Positions 17,412 through 25,990 of a stretch of 64,000 nt of DNA are shown here, piece by piece; position 1 is the stretch's first letter, and the number at the start of each line of letters is the position of its first letter. The notes under the pieces are model-generated. The model saw nothing but the letters and a program-made list of their open reading frames with translations, ran no database searches and was not told the origin of the DNA. The DNA comes from Emcibacter sp. (lineage in GTDB: Bacteria > Pseudomonadota > Alphaproteobacteria > Sphingomonadales > Emcibacteraceae), in contig JAJFIQ010000006.1 of NCBI GenBank assembly GCA_021774785.1, positions 62,001 to 126,000 of the forward strand, in the 5' to 3' direction. The position numbers were made by a program, and so were the translations under genes.

Positions 17412-18786
17412 GTTTTTCCATCCTGCGATAAAGGGAAGCTCTGGTAATACCCAATTCCTTGGCCGCACGGGAGATATTCCCCTGATGCCGCCTCAAAGCA
17501 TTTTCAAGGGCATTTTTTTCCAGCTCTTCCAAGGTTATCTTTTCATCCCCGATAGCCTCTGAAGGCGAAAATATTGCATCGTTGCTGTCAGTTCGGATCG
17601 GAAAGTCTGTCGCTTCAAGCTGATCCGCTTTCCCAAGGATTATAGCCCGCTCCACACCATGACGTAGCTCACGGATATTGCCGGGCCAATGATAATCCGC
17701 CAGCATTTTATGAGCATTCTTAGAGATAGGGCGAACAAGCTGGTTATATTTCTTTGCATAATGACGGACGAAATGATCAAGCAGCAAGGGAATATCACTA
17801 CGCCTGTCCCGCAAGGGCGGAACATGAATTTCCACAGTATTCAGACGATAGCGCAAATCCTGCCGAAAAATATTATCCTGACCCAATGCCTCGGGGCTAA
17901 TGTTGGTGGCACTGATAAGACGAATATCGATCTCCACCGACTTGTTTGAGCCAACAGGTGTCACCTGTCTGCGCTCAAGGGCGGTAAGTAGTTTGGTTTG
18001 CAGGGCCATTGGCAGATTGCCAATTTCATCAAGAAATAATGTACCCCCTTCTGCCGCCTGCATAAGGCCCGTCCGGTCTTCACGGGCATCGGTGAAAGCG
18101 CCTTTTTTATGGCCGAATAGCTCACTCTCGAACAAATTTTCACTGATTGCACCAAGATCGACGGTAATGATACCGTTATCCTTGCGCAACGACTGGCGGT
18201 GAATTTCCCGGGCTATCAATTCTTTTCCTGTACCATTCTCGCCTAAAATCATGATGTTGGCATCTGTGGGGGCGGCTTGCAGGATGATATCCATCACCTG
18301 CTTTATTGCATCGCTATCACCGATCATGCGATCCTGATGGTTAAGGCTATGTTGTATTTCCCGACTACGGTTTTTCAGCTTTTCGGTTTCCCGGCCATAG
18401 CGGGCAAGACGAACCGCTGTGCGCAGAGTGGATACCAGTTTTTCATTCTCCCAGGGTTTGGTGATGAAATCTGTAGCCCCCCTTTTCATGGCCTCTACAG
18501 CCAGTTCAACGCCCCCGTGGGCGGTGATCACAATGATGATCATGTCCGGTTTTTCTGATAAAATCTCATTAAGCCAATGCAACCCTTCGGTACCAGTATC
18601 CTCACCTAGCGCGAAATTCATATCTAGAAGAACCGCATCAATATCCCGATCATTAAGGATCTCTTTGACCTGATCAGGGCGGTTGGTGGTACTAACGGAC
18701 GAGAAATGCCTTTTCAGTAAAAGACGAGCAGCAATAAGAATATCCTGATCGTCATCAACCACAAGAATATTGCCGGTTTTTCCCAT
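17401..18786 (-). CDS. Sigma-54-dependent response regulator (NtrC family)
   Basis: The 461-residue protein has the complete NtrC-class layout. A receiver domain carries the phospho-acceptor Asp55 in AVLLDMNF and acidic residues in VVDDDQD. An AAA+ domain has Walker A GENGTGKE (182-189) and the sigma-54 contact loop GAFTDA (229-234). A C-terminal Fis-type HTH (HQGNISRAAKELGITRASLYRRM) completes it. It activates RNA polymerase carrying sigma-54 when phosphorylated. It lies upstream of and overlaps its kinase gene, and is divergent from the transporter operon, whose upstream region holds a near-consensus sigma-54 promoter and a palindrome that fits as its binding site. Confidence 0.96.
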   Translation of the reverse strand: MGKTGNILVVDDDQDILIAARLLLKRHFSSVSTTNRPDQVKEILNDRDIDAVLLDMNFALGEDTGTEGLHWLNEILSEKPDMIIIVITAHGGVELAVEAMKRGATDFITKPWENEKLVSTLRTAVRLARYGRETEKLKNRSREIQHSLNHQDRMIGDSDAIKQVMDIILQAAPTDANIMILGENGTGKELIAREIHRQSLRKDNGIITVDLGAISENLFESELFGHKKGAFTDAREDRTGLMQAAEGGTLFLDEIGNLPMALQTKLLTALERRQVTPVGSNKSVEIDIRLISATNISPEALGQDNIFRQDLRYRLNTVEIHVPPLRDRRSDIPLLLDHFVRHYAKKYNQLVRPISKNAHKMLADYHWPGNIRELRHGVERAIILGKADQLEATDFPIRTDSNDAIFSPSEAIGDEKITLEELEKNALENALRRHQGNISRAAKELGITRASLYRRMEKHEL

Positions 18787-18810
18787 TTTTCCACCTTAAA
18801 TTGTCCAATA

Positions 18811-18829
18811 TCGAACAGTTACTGTACGA
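18811..18829. promoter_or_regulatory. Palindromic upstream activator site for the sigma-54 regulator
   Basis: TCGAACAGTTACTGTACGA is a 19-bp palindrome broken only at three positions (the centre and one symmetric A/A pair). It lies about 90 bp upstream of the sigma-54 promoter and 25 bp upstream of the regulator's own start. That is where a Fis-type HTH dimer would bind to activate the transporter operon and possibly repress or tune its own gene. A second partial dyad (CGAAA...TTTCG, 18827-18845) adjoins it. The binding assignment is inference from position and symmetry. Confidence 0.65.
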
Positions 18830-18897
18830 AAACGAACATATTTCGTCAATCTTGAAAGAGATAAAATTCTAACGCTTTGATTTCAAAAGAAAAATAA

Positions 18898-18914
18898 CTG
18901 GCACAATATTTGCT
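18898..18914 (+). promoter_or_regulatory. Sigma-54 (RpoN) promoter of the transporter operon
   Basis: The sequence CTGGCAC-AATAT-TTGCT matches the -24/-12 consensus TGGCAC-N5-TTGC exactly in bases and spacing. The GG falls at 18900-18901 and the GC at 18912-18913. Transcription would start near 18925, giving a 5' leader of about 20 nt before the ATG at 18946. The sigma-54-dependent activator is encoded immediately on the other side of the gap. Confidence 0.88.
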
Positions 18915-18945
18915 AGTATTTAAACGACATTAAACTGGATTTACC

Positions 18946-20286
18946 ATGGAACAGAAACAAAATAATACGAGCGATAAGGTTGTAGATATGACACCTAAAG
19001 ATGCATCTCATAAATCCGGCACAGGTATGGACCGTAAGATAGAAAAGAAGAAAACTTTGTTTTCTACCAGAAACATGATGATTGTTGCGGCTCTGGCAAC
19101 GGCCATCCTGATCTATGTGTTTTTTGTGCCGGCAAGTGGCCGAGTATACAAAATAGATGGCGACCGGGTTATTGTGGCCACGGTTGAGGTTGGTCAGTTT
19201 GAGGACTTCATCCCGGTTCGGGGCCGTGTGACCCCCGCGCGGACAGTTTTTCTAGATACCGTCGAAGGCGGCAGGGTGGAAAAAATATACGTGGAAGATG
19301 GTGCCAACGTCACAGAGGGGCAAATTCTGGTCGACCTTGCCAATACCGCGTTGCAGCTTGATGTTATATCCCGCGAAGCACAGGTTACTGAGCAACTGAA
19401 TAACCTCAAGACCATTGAACTGTCATTGGAACAGAACAGGCTCAACCATAAACGTAATCTCATTGAAATCGAATATCAGATCATACGCCTTTCCCGTCTG
19501 GTGAAACGGCGCAAGGAATTGGCTATTCGCGGTAATGTGTCCATAGCTGAACTTGAAAATTCGCAGGATGAACTGGGATATTATAAAAAACGCAGAGCCA
19601 TTACCATTGAAAGTCAGGCATCCGATGAAAAGATGCAGAAACAACAGATGAAACAGTTAATGAGTTCGACGGAACAGCTGGAAAGAAACCTGATCTTTGC
19701 CCGCAAAAATCTTGATAACCTTGCCGTACGGGCACCGGTCAGTGGCAAGTTGACAGCCTTTGACGCAGAAATCGGCCAGAGCATGAACCGGGGGCAGCGA
19801 CTTGGTCAGATTGATGACCCTGATCACTTCAAGATCAACGCCCAGATTGATGAGTTTTATCTTGGTCGTGTGGATGTGGGACAGCGGGCACTGGTAAAGG
19901 TTGGCAATCAAGAGCTGACCCTTAAAGTGAAGAAAACCTACCCACAGGTCCGAAATGGCCAGTTTGAAATTGATATGATTTTCAAAGGGGAAGCACCAGC
20001 AGGTATCCGCCGGGGACAGACCGTGCAAAGCAAATTGTTTCTGGGTGATACGGGCAGTGCCATTGTCATTCCAAACGGTAATTTTTACGCTGATACCGGC
20101 GGCACCTGGATTTTTGTCGTCAGCACCGATGGCAGCAAAGCCGTCCGAAGGGATGTGCGCCTCGGTCGTCGGAACAGCAAGGTCATTGAGGTGATAGATG
20201 GTCTTCAGGCGGGCGAAAAAGTTATTGTCTCACCCTATACCAATTATATCGATATGGACCGGCTTGAATTAACCGGTGTCAATTAA
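18946..20286 (+). CDS. Periplasmic adaptor (HlyD/MacA-like membrane-fusion protein)
   Basis: The 446-residue product has a hydrophilic N-terminus, one membrane anchor (about residues 43-62, MMIVAALATAILIYVFF), a lipoyl/barrel-sandwich half (VEKIYVEDGANVTEGQILVDL), a long coiled coil (about 145-245) and the second lipoyl half (NLAVRAPVSGKLTAFDAEIGQ). It ends with beta-barrel and membrane-proximal domains (GLQAGEKVIVSPYTNY). Adaptors of this type link inner-membrane ABC permeases to an outer-membrane channel or act on the periplasmic side. It is the first gene after the sigma-54 promoter and 27 bases before the ATPase gene. No TolC-like outer-membrane gene is in the cluster, so the exit duct, if any, is encoded elsewhere. 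Confidence 0.92.
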   Translation: MEQKQNNTSDKVVDMTPKDASHKSGTGMDRKIEKKKTLFSTRNMMIVAALATAILIYVFFVPASGRVYKIDGDRVIVATVEVGQFEDFIPVRGRVTPARTVFLDTVEGGRVEKIYVEDGANVTEGQILVDLANTALQLDVISREAQVTEQLNNLKTIELSLEQNRLNHKRNLIEIEYQIIRLSRLVKRRKELAIRGNVSIAELENSQDELGYYKKRRAITIESQASDEKMQKQQMKQLMSSTEQLERNLIFARKNLDNLAVRAPVSGKLTAFDAEIGQSMNRGQRLGQIDDPDHFKINAQIDEFYLGRVDVGQRALVKVGNQELTLKVKKTYPQVRNGQFEIDMIFKGEAPAGIRRGQTVQSKLFLGDTGSAIVIPNGNFYADTGGTWIFVVSTDGSKAVRRDVRLGRRNSKVIEVIDGLQAGEKVIVSPYTNYIDMDRLELTGVN

Positions 20287-20313
20287 CAGCATTTAAAACA
20301 GAAGGAATATACT

Positions 20314-20997
20314 ATGTTAAAACTTAATAATCTCTGCAAAGTTTATCAAACTGAAGAAGTGGAAACCACGGCTCTGGACAATATCAATATCGATATTGAA
20401 AAGGGCGAATTCGTTGCCATCATGGGGCCATCCGGTTGTGGCAAATCCACCCTGCTTAATATTATTGGCATGCTGGACAGCCCAACCAGTGGTGAATATC
20501 ATTTTCTGGGTGATGAAATTGCCCATGCCAATGAAAAACAGCTTGCCAATATTCGTAAAAAAAATATCGGCTTCATCTTTCAGAGTTTTAACCTGATTGA
20601 AGAATTAACCGTATTTGAAAATGTGGAGCTTGCCCTGTTGTATAATGATGTTCCGTCCAAAGAACGTAAAGAGAGGGTTACACGGGTTCTTGACAAGGTT
20701 GGCATCGCTCACCGCGCCAAACATATGCCAAGCCAGCTTTCCGGTGGCCAACAACAGAGGGTAGCTGTAGCACGCGCCCTGGTGGCGGAACCTGCCATGA
20801 TCCTTGCCGATGAGCCAACCGGTAATCTGGACAGAGCCCAAGGTGAAGAAGTTATGGATATGCTGAAAAAACTGAACGAAGAAGGGTCCACCATCATAAT
20901 GGTCACCCATTCCCCATCCCATGCCGACTATGCCCGCAGAACCATCAATCTGTTTGATGGTCAAGTGGTAACAGAAATGTACCGCGCCGCCGAGTAA
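20314..20997 (+). CDS. ABC transporter ATP-binding protein (LolD/MacB type)
   Basis: The 227-residue ATPase has Walker [10 protein letters not shown] (38-46), the Q-loop in FIFQSFNL, the signature [15 protein letters not shown] starting near residue 142, Walker [13 protein letters not shown], and the H-loop in IIMVTHSP. Its length and the DEPTGNLD context place it with the LolD/MacB/FtsE group that powers mechanotransmission by FtsX-like permeases. It is the only ATPase in the operon yet is followed by four permease genes, so it probably serves all of them. The ribosome site AGAAGGAA precedes the start. Confidence 0.95.
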   Translation: MLKLNNLCKVYQTEEVETTALDNINIDIEKGEFVAIMGPSGCGKSTLLNIIGMLDSPTSGEYHFLGDEIAHANEKQLANIRKKNIGFIFQSFNLIEELTVFENVELALLYNDVPSKERKERVTRVLDKVGIAHRAKHMPSQLSGGQQQRVAVARALVAEPAMILADEPTGNLDRAQGEEVMDMLKKLNEEGSTIIMVTHSPSHADYARRTINLFDGQVVTEMYRAAE

Positions 20998-21029
20998 CCC
21001 TCAGTAACGCAAAAAAAGAGACTTTGAGA

Positions 21030-23474
21030 ATGTTTAAAAATTATCTTCTGATTGCCTTGCGGAATTTGAAACGAAACAGAATTTACAGCCTGATTAATAT
21101 CTGTGGGCTGGCTATTGGATTAGCGGTATTTATTTTTGCCGCTATCCTCACGCAATATGAAAAATCGCATGATATATTCTTTGAAAATGCCGCCAGAATT
21201 TATACACTGGGATCAGTCCTTTCCCCACAAGCAAATTACAGTGTAAAGGAATTCGATGGCGTCTATACAGCCATTGCACCACTTTTGGAAGCAGAAGCGA
21301 CCGATATTGAGGCTACCGCGCGCATTGTACAGGATGAGTATCTTCTAACGCTTGGAGAGCGCGGGTTTTATCAGAAAATAAAATTCGCCGATAAAGCACT
21401 TCTTAAAATATTTGATTTTGAATATCTGGCCGGGGATACCAGCGCACTGGATGACCCCTTAGGCATCGCCTTGACCGAAACCATCGCCAAGAAATATTTT
21501 CCCGCTGGCAATGCAATGGGCAAGGTGATCTCACTTAATTTCCATAGTAAAATAGACCTCCGGGTAACGGCTGTGATCCGGGATATCCCGCGCAATAGTC
21601 ATTTCATTTCTTCACTCATAAAAGACAATCCTCTTGAGGTTATAGCTTCCCTTAACGCCCTCAAACAGATGGATGAATTTAAACTAGAGGGTAACTGGGA
21701 TAATATAACAACTGGTGATTTAACCTATGTTTTACTGCCATCCCATCTTGACGGCCAATGGTTGGAACAACAGGCCAATGATGTTTTCCAACGTCATGCC
21801 TCAGACGACGTGAAAAAATTTATCTCTGGCGTTAAAAGTCGTCGGCTTCAGGATATGAATCTGGTTTTATGGGATGCTGTTGGTCTACCGATAATTACTG
21901 TCGTTATGGGGCTTGGTTTAATGGTATTGATCATAGCTGGTTTGAATTATACCAACCTTGCCACAGCTCAAGCCATGGACCGGGCCAAAGAGGTTGGCCT
22001 GCGCAAGACTTTGGGTGCCAAAATTGGTCAGCTTTTGATACAATTTCTGGTGGAAAGCGTCATGATAACCTTCATTGCCTTGCTGGTGGCCTTGGCAATG
22101 TTAGAGATTATCATTCCGGTTTTTAATGATCGGTTTGGCAAAATATTATCGTTGGATTATTTTTCCTTACTGCCCCCCCTGGTGATCATAACATTTTTGA
22201 TTGGATTGATAGCAGGCGCTTATCCGGCCTATGTTATTACCCGCGTCAAACCCGTTGATGCCCTTAAAGAAAGCCTTAGCAAGGGATTAAAAAGATCACT
22301 GGTCCGAAGTGCAATGATTGGTGCACAATTTGTATTTTCTGTTTTCCTGCTGGCCATGGTTGCTGTGGTGACTATCCAGAATGAGAAGATCATGAAAAGT
22401 AGTGAAATTTTTCCAAAATCACAAATCGTGACCTTACAAAAAACCTGGGTTGGTGACATTCCGACACGGCATGATACCCTTAAACGGGAAATTACGGCAC
22501 TGTCCGGTGTTGAGAATATGACTTTTTCCAGTCAAGTGCCTTTTATTCAACAAAACTGGACATTTGATGCCTCAAAAAATTCCGGCGATATCGCTGGAAA
22601 GGTCAATCTTAATAGGATCATGGTGGAATATGACTTTCTGAAAACCTATGATATTCCCCTTATCGCAGGTCGTGATTTCTCCCAAGAATTTGCCAATGAT
22701 ATGGAGAAAAAAGAATCGACTGTTTTGAATGTAATCATCAATGAAACGGCTCTAAAAAAGCTTGGCTTTAAATCACTCCATGATGCCTTAAACAAGAGCT
22801 TCTATCAAATTTTCAGAGATAATGAGGATGGTAAAAAATCACGGGCATATGTGATTGTCGGTGTAATGAAGGACCAAAATTTTTTAGGTTTACACAATAG
22901 CATCAAACCAATCGTCCTCAGAGTACACTCACAATATTATGAAACAGCTTCAATACGCATCAAGGGAAAAGAATTTTCTGCGACAATGAGAGAAATAGAA
23001 AGGATTTGGAAAAAAATTAATCCAGATTACCCTATTCAGGTTGAATATCTGGATGATATTTTTAACCATATGTTCAAAATATACAAAAGCATTAACATCG
23101 CCCTCGCCGGCTTTACGGTTATGGCCCTGACCTTGGCCTTCATAGGGTTGTTTGGGCTTGCGGCATTTATGGCAGCAGGACGAACCAAGGAAATTGGCAT
23201 TCGCAAAGTCATGGGTGCTAAAACCCATCAGATAGTCACCCTGTTGATCTGGCAATTCTCCCTTCCGGTATTATTGGCTTTACAGGTGGCCCTACCCTTG
23301 TCTTATTTTGCTTCTGACGCCTATCTCAATTTTTTTGCAGACCGCATTGAATCACCGATTGTTATGATCACAGGATCAGGCCTAGTGGCCGTGATATTGT
23401 CATGGCTTATCGTATTAACCCATGCCATTCGTGTTTCCAGCCGAAAACCTATCCATGCCCTTAGATATGAATGA
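21030..23474 (+). CDS. FtsX/MacB-like ABC permease, paralogue A
   Basis: This permease of about 814 residues starts at ATG 21030 (MFKNYLLIALRNLKRNR), as its paralogues do. The TTG six bases earlier is a worse start. It contains two FtsX-type units. A first membrane helix near residue 20 is followed by a MacB-type periplasmic core and three helices (about 285-410). A further helix near 430, a second periplasmic core and a C-terminal three-helix block (AFMAAGRTKEIGIRKVMGA, then two more helices) complete it. It ends SSRKPIHALRYE. This double-unit form of about 800 residues is the type common in Bacteroidota-like systems. It is much closer to the fourth permease (28478-30916) than to the middle two. 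Confidence 0.92.
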   Translation: MFKNYLLIALRNLKRNRIYSLINICGLAIGLAVFIFAAILTQYEKSHDIFFENAARIYTLGSVLSPQANYSVKEFDGVYTAIAPLLEAEATDIEATARIVQDEYLLTLGERGFYQKIKFADKALLKIFDFEYLAGDTSALDDPLGIALTETIAKKYFPAGNAMGKVISLNFHSKIDLRVTAVIRDIPRNSHFISSLIKDNPLEVIASLNALKQMDEFKLEGNWDNITTGDLTYVLLPSHLDGQWLEQQANDVFQRHASDDVKKFISGVKSRRLQDMNLVLWDAVGLPIITVVMGLGLMVLIIAGLNYTNLATAQAMDRAKEVGLRKTLGAKIGQLLIQFLVESVMITFIALLVALAMLEIIIPVFNDRFGKILSLDYFSLLPPLVIITFLIGLIAGAYPAYVITRVKPVDALKESLSKGLKRSLVRSAMIGAQFVFSVFLLAMVAVVTIQNEKIMKSSEIFPKSQIVTLQKTWVGDIPTRHDTLKREITALSGVENMTFSSQVPFIQQNWTFDASKNSGDIAGKVNLNRIMVEYDFLKTYDIPLIAGRDFSQEFANDMEKKESTVLNVIINETALKKLGFKSLHDALNKSFYQIFRDNEDGKKSRAYVIVGVMKDQNFLGLHNSIKPIVLRVHSQYYETASIRIKGKEFSATMREIERIWKKINPDYPIQVEYLDDIFNHMFKIYKSINIALAGFTVMALTLAFIGLFGLAAFMAAGRTKEIGIRKVMGAKTHQIVTLLIWQFSLPVLLALQVALPLSYFASDAYLNFFADRIESPIVMITGSGLVAVILSWLIVLTHAIRVSSRKPIHALRYE

Positions 23475-23482
23475 GATCAATT

Positions 23483-25981
23483 ATGTTTAACAATTATATA
23501 CTCACAGCACTACGGAACTTGCATAGACATCGGCTATTTTCAGCAATCAATATCGTTGGTCTGGCCATTGGTCTAGCCAGCGTGATCCTGATCATTCTGT
23601 TTATCCGGGATGAAGTGGGCCATGACCAATGGATTGCGGATTCAGATCGCATAGTTCGGGTTCATATGTCATACGTCCCCCGTGATGGACAACCATTTGA
23701 AACCGTAAGATCTGCGGGCAGGATCAGTGAAGCCATCAGCAACGATGCCCCGGAATATGTAGAGGACGCTGTACGGCTAATCATTGGTAGATCCAATTTG
23801 ATCCGCAATGGCCAGTCCTTTTCAGAGTTGGTTTTTTACGGCGACAATAGTTTTTTTAACGTATTTGATTTTCCCTTTCTTCATGGTGATAAAAAAACAG
23901 CCATGGCTGATGTGGATAATGTAGTTATCAGTGAAAAGATTGCCCGGAAATATTTTGGGCGCACGGATGTAATCGGTGAAACACTAACCTTCTGCTGTCT
24001 TGACGACAAGGAAGCTACTGTAAAAATATCGGCGGTATTGAAAGATACGCCCAAGAACACCCACTTTAATGTTGATATCATGCTGGTCATCGAACCAAAC
24101 CGCTTTGCCTTTGCCCCGAACATGCTGGACACATGGACCAGTGTGAATGTTTATACTTATTTCAAACTTAAAGATGCCAGTGATATTGCCCCTTTTCAGG
24201 CCAAAATTTATGACTGGCTGAATGAGCGCAGCATGTTCAAGGAAAGAATGACTGAGGGCAAAGTAACTGACGCCTTTAAATATAAGGTCATGTCCATAGA
24301 AGATATACATTTGAAAGCCATTGCCCATTCAGGAAATATGGGTGGTATCAAAGCTCTTGGTGATATAAAATTAATTTATTCCTATTCCAGCATAGCCCTT
24401 TTAGTGCTTGTCATTGCCTGTATAAATTTCATGAATCTGTCCACTGCCCGATCCAATACCCGGGCGCGAGAGGTGGCCCTTCGTAAGGTCGTTGGTGCCA
24501 GCCGTTCCCAATTGGCGACCCAGTTCATCAGTGAATCAATCTTTATATGTCTGACATCATTTGTTCTGGCTCTGGCTTTCGTAGAATTGGCTCTGCCCTT
24601 CTATAACGATATGCTGGGCAAGCAGTTGGGGCTGGATTATGGTAATATGGGATTTCTGTCCATGCTGGTCGGTCTATCCGTTTTTGTCGGTCTTATTGGC
24701 GGTGCTTATCCCGCATTTATATTGTCAAATTTCCGTCCAGCTCTAATTCTGAAAGCCAATCAATCATCGCAGCAGGGCGGTAGCAATCGTATCAGAGCCT
24801 ATCTTGTGGTGTTTCAATTTGCCGCTAGTATCTGCCTCGTTATCTGCACAGCCATTGTCTATAGCCAGACAAATTTTGCCCGTAATATTGATCTTGGCTA
24901 CAACGTCACAGGAAAAATGATATTGCGGAATATAGGCGCGGGTGGCGGCAATATGGATTCACAGGCCCTAAAAAACAGACTGCTGTCATTGCCGGCAGTA
25001 ACCAATGTAACCTATTCTTCGGAAGTACCATCTGACGATAATAACAATAATACTGGCTTCAAACGCCTATCCGCCGGTGGTGTTGACGGAGCCATGAATG
25101 AACAGTCAATTTTAAACTATCATTCAGTGGATTTTGACTTTATGGAAACTTATAATATCAAGACCCTGAAAGGCCGGGCTTTCTCCGAAGAATTCCCATC
25201 TGATACGGCTAATCCTCCAGAAAATGAGGATGAAATCGGCACAGGTGCCATCATGCTGAATGAATCAGCTACAAAAAAAATGGGGTTTGGTTCCCCGGAA
25301 GAGGCCATAGGTCAGATGGTCCGCGCCTCTATATTCCGGGCTGGGGATGCGGATATGACCATTATCGGCGTAATACCGGATATCTATTTCCGCTCAATCA
25401 AATTTGGTATTCGTCCCAGCGTCTATTTCCGCCGAACCGACAGATTTCGTAATGCGACGATCAAATTCACGACAAATGATACGGCCGCATTAATCGAACA
25501 GGTGGAACAGGTCTGGAATGAAGTGGCTCCAATGGTGCCCTATCGCTACGAATTTGTGAATGAGCTTATTGATGCGCAATATGCCAGTGAAGAAGCCAGG
25601 TTTAATTTATTTATAGTATTTTCAATTCTAGCCGTCATTGTCGCCTGTCTCGGACTATATGGTCTGGCCTCCTTCACCGCAGAACAACGTACAAAGGAAA
25701 TCGGCATCCGAAAAGTGCTCGGCGCCTCTGTGTCTGACATTATAAAACTGCTCATATGGCAATTCTCCAAACCGGTATTATTTTCCAACATCATCGCCTG
25801 GCCAGCGGCCTATTTCCTGATGAAGGATTATCTGAATACATTTCAATATCGCATTGACCTTAGCCTCGCATATTTCATTCTAGCCAGTATTCTGGCCCTG
25901 ATTATCGCCTGGATTACCGTCACATGGCACGCCGCCAAAGTTGCCCGCGCAAAACCCATTAACGCCTTAAGGTACGAATAA
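23483..25981 (+). CDS. FtsX/MacB-like ABC permease, paralogue B
   Basis: The product of about 832 residues has the same two-unit FtsX/MacB_PCD layout: MFNNYILTALRNLHRHR with the first helix, a periplasmic core, the NFMNLSTARSNTRAREVALRK cytoplasmic coupling segment near residue 325, a second core, and the C-terminal block with EQRTKEIGIRKVLGAS. An ATG at 23471 overlaps the preceding stop codon, but the ATG at 23483 aligns with the MFKNY start of the other copies and has GAGATC at a fair distance. Its closest relative is the next gene, with which it shares an almost identical final 70 bases. The operon continues without a gap. Confidence 0.92.
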   Translation: MFNNYILTALRNLHRHRLFSAINIVGLAIGLASVILIILFIRDEVGHDQWIADSDRIVRVHMSYVPRDGQPFETVRSAGRISEAISNDAPEYVEDAVRLIIGRSNLIRNGQSFSELVFYGDNSFFNVFDFPFLHGDKKTAMADVDNVVISEKIARKYFGRTDVIGETLTFCCLDDKEATVKISAVLKDTPKNTHFNVDIMLVIEPNRFAFAPNMLDTWTSVNVYTYFKLKDASDIAPFQAKIYDWLNERSMFKERMTEGKVTDAFKYKVMSIEDIHLKAIAHSGNMGGIKALGDIKLIYSYSSIALLVLVIACINFMNLSTARSNTRAREVALRKVVGASRSQLATQFISESIFICLTSFVLALAFVELALPFYNDMLGKQLGLDYGNMGFLSMLVGLSVFVGLIGGAYPAFILSNFRPALILKANQSSQQGGSNRIRAYLVVFQFAASICLVICTAIVYSQTNFARNIDLGYNVTGKMILRNIGAGGGNMDSQALKNRLLSLPAVTNVTYSSEVPSDDNNNNTGFKRLSAGGVDGAMNEQSILNYHSVDFDFMETYNIKTLKGRAFSEEFPSDTANPPENEDEIGTGAIMLNESATKKMGFGSPEEAIGQMVRASIFRAGDADMTIIGVIPDIYFRSIKFGIRPSVYFRRTDRFRNATIKFTTNDTAALIEQVEQVWNEVAPMVPYRYEFVNELIDAQYASEEARFNLFIVFSILAVIVACLGLYGLASFTAEQRTKEIGIRKVLGASVSDIIKLLIWQFSKPVLFSNIIAWPAAYFLMKDYLNTFQYRIDLSLAYFILASILALIIAWITVTWHAAKVARAKPINALRYE
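25911..25980 (+). repeat. 70-bp near-identical tract, copy 1 (3' end of permease B)
   Basis: The last 70 coding bases of this permease match those at 28398-28467 in the next gene at 68 positions by my reading. The two genes differ much more elsewhere. This points to gene conversion or strong constraint on the C-terminal coupling tail (WHAAKVARAKPINALRYE). Confidence 0.8.
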
Positions 25982-25990
25982 AGGCATAAA

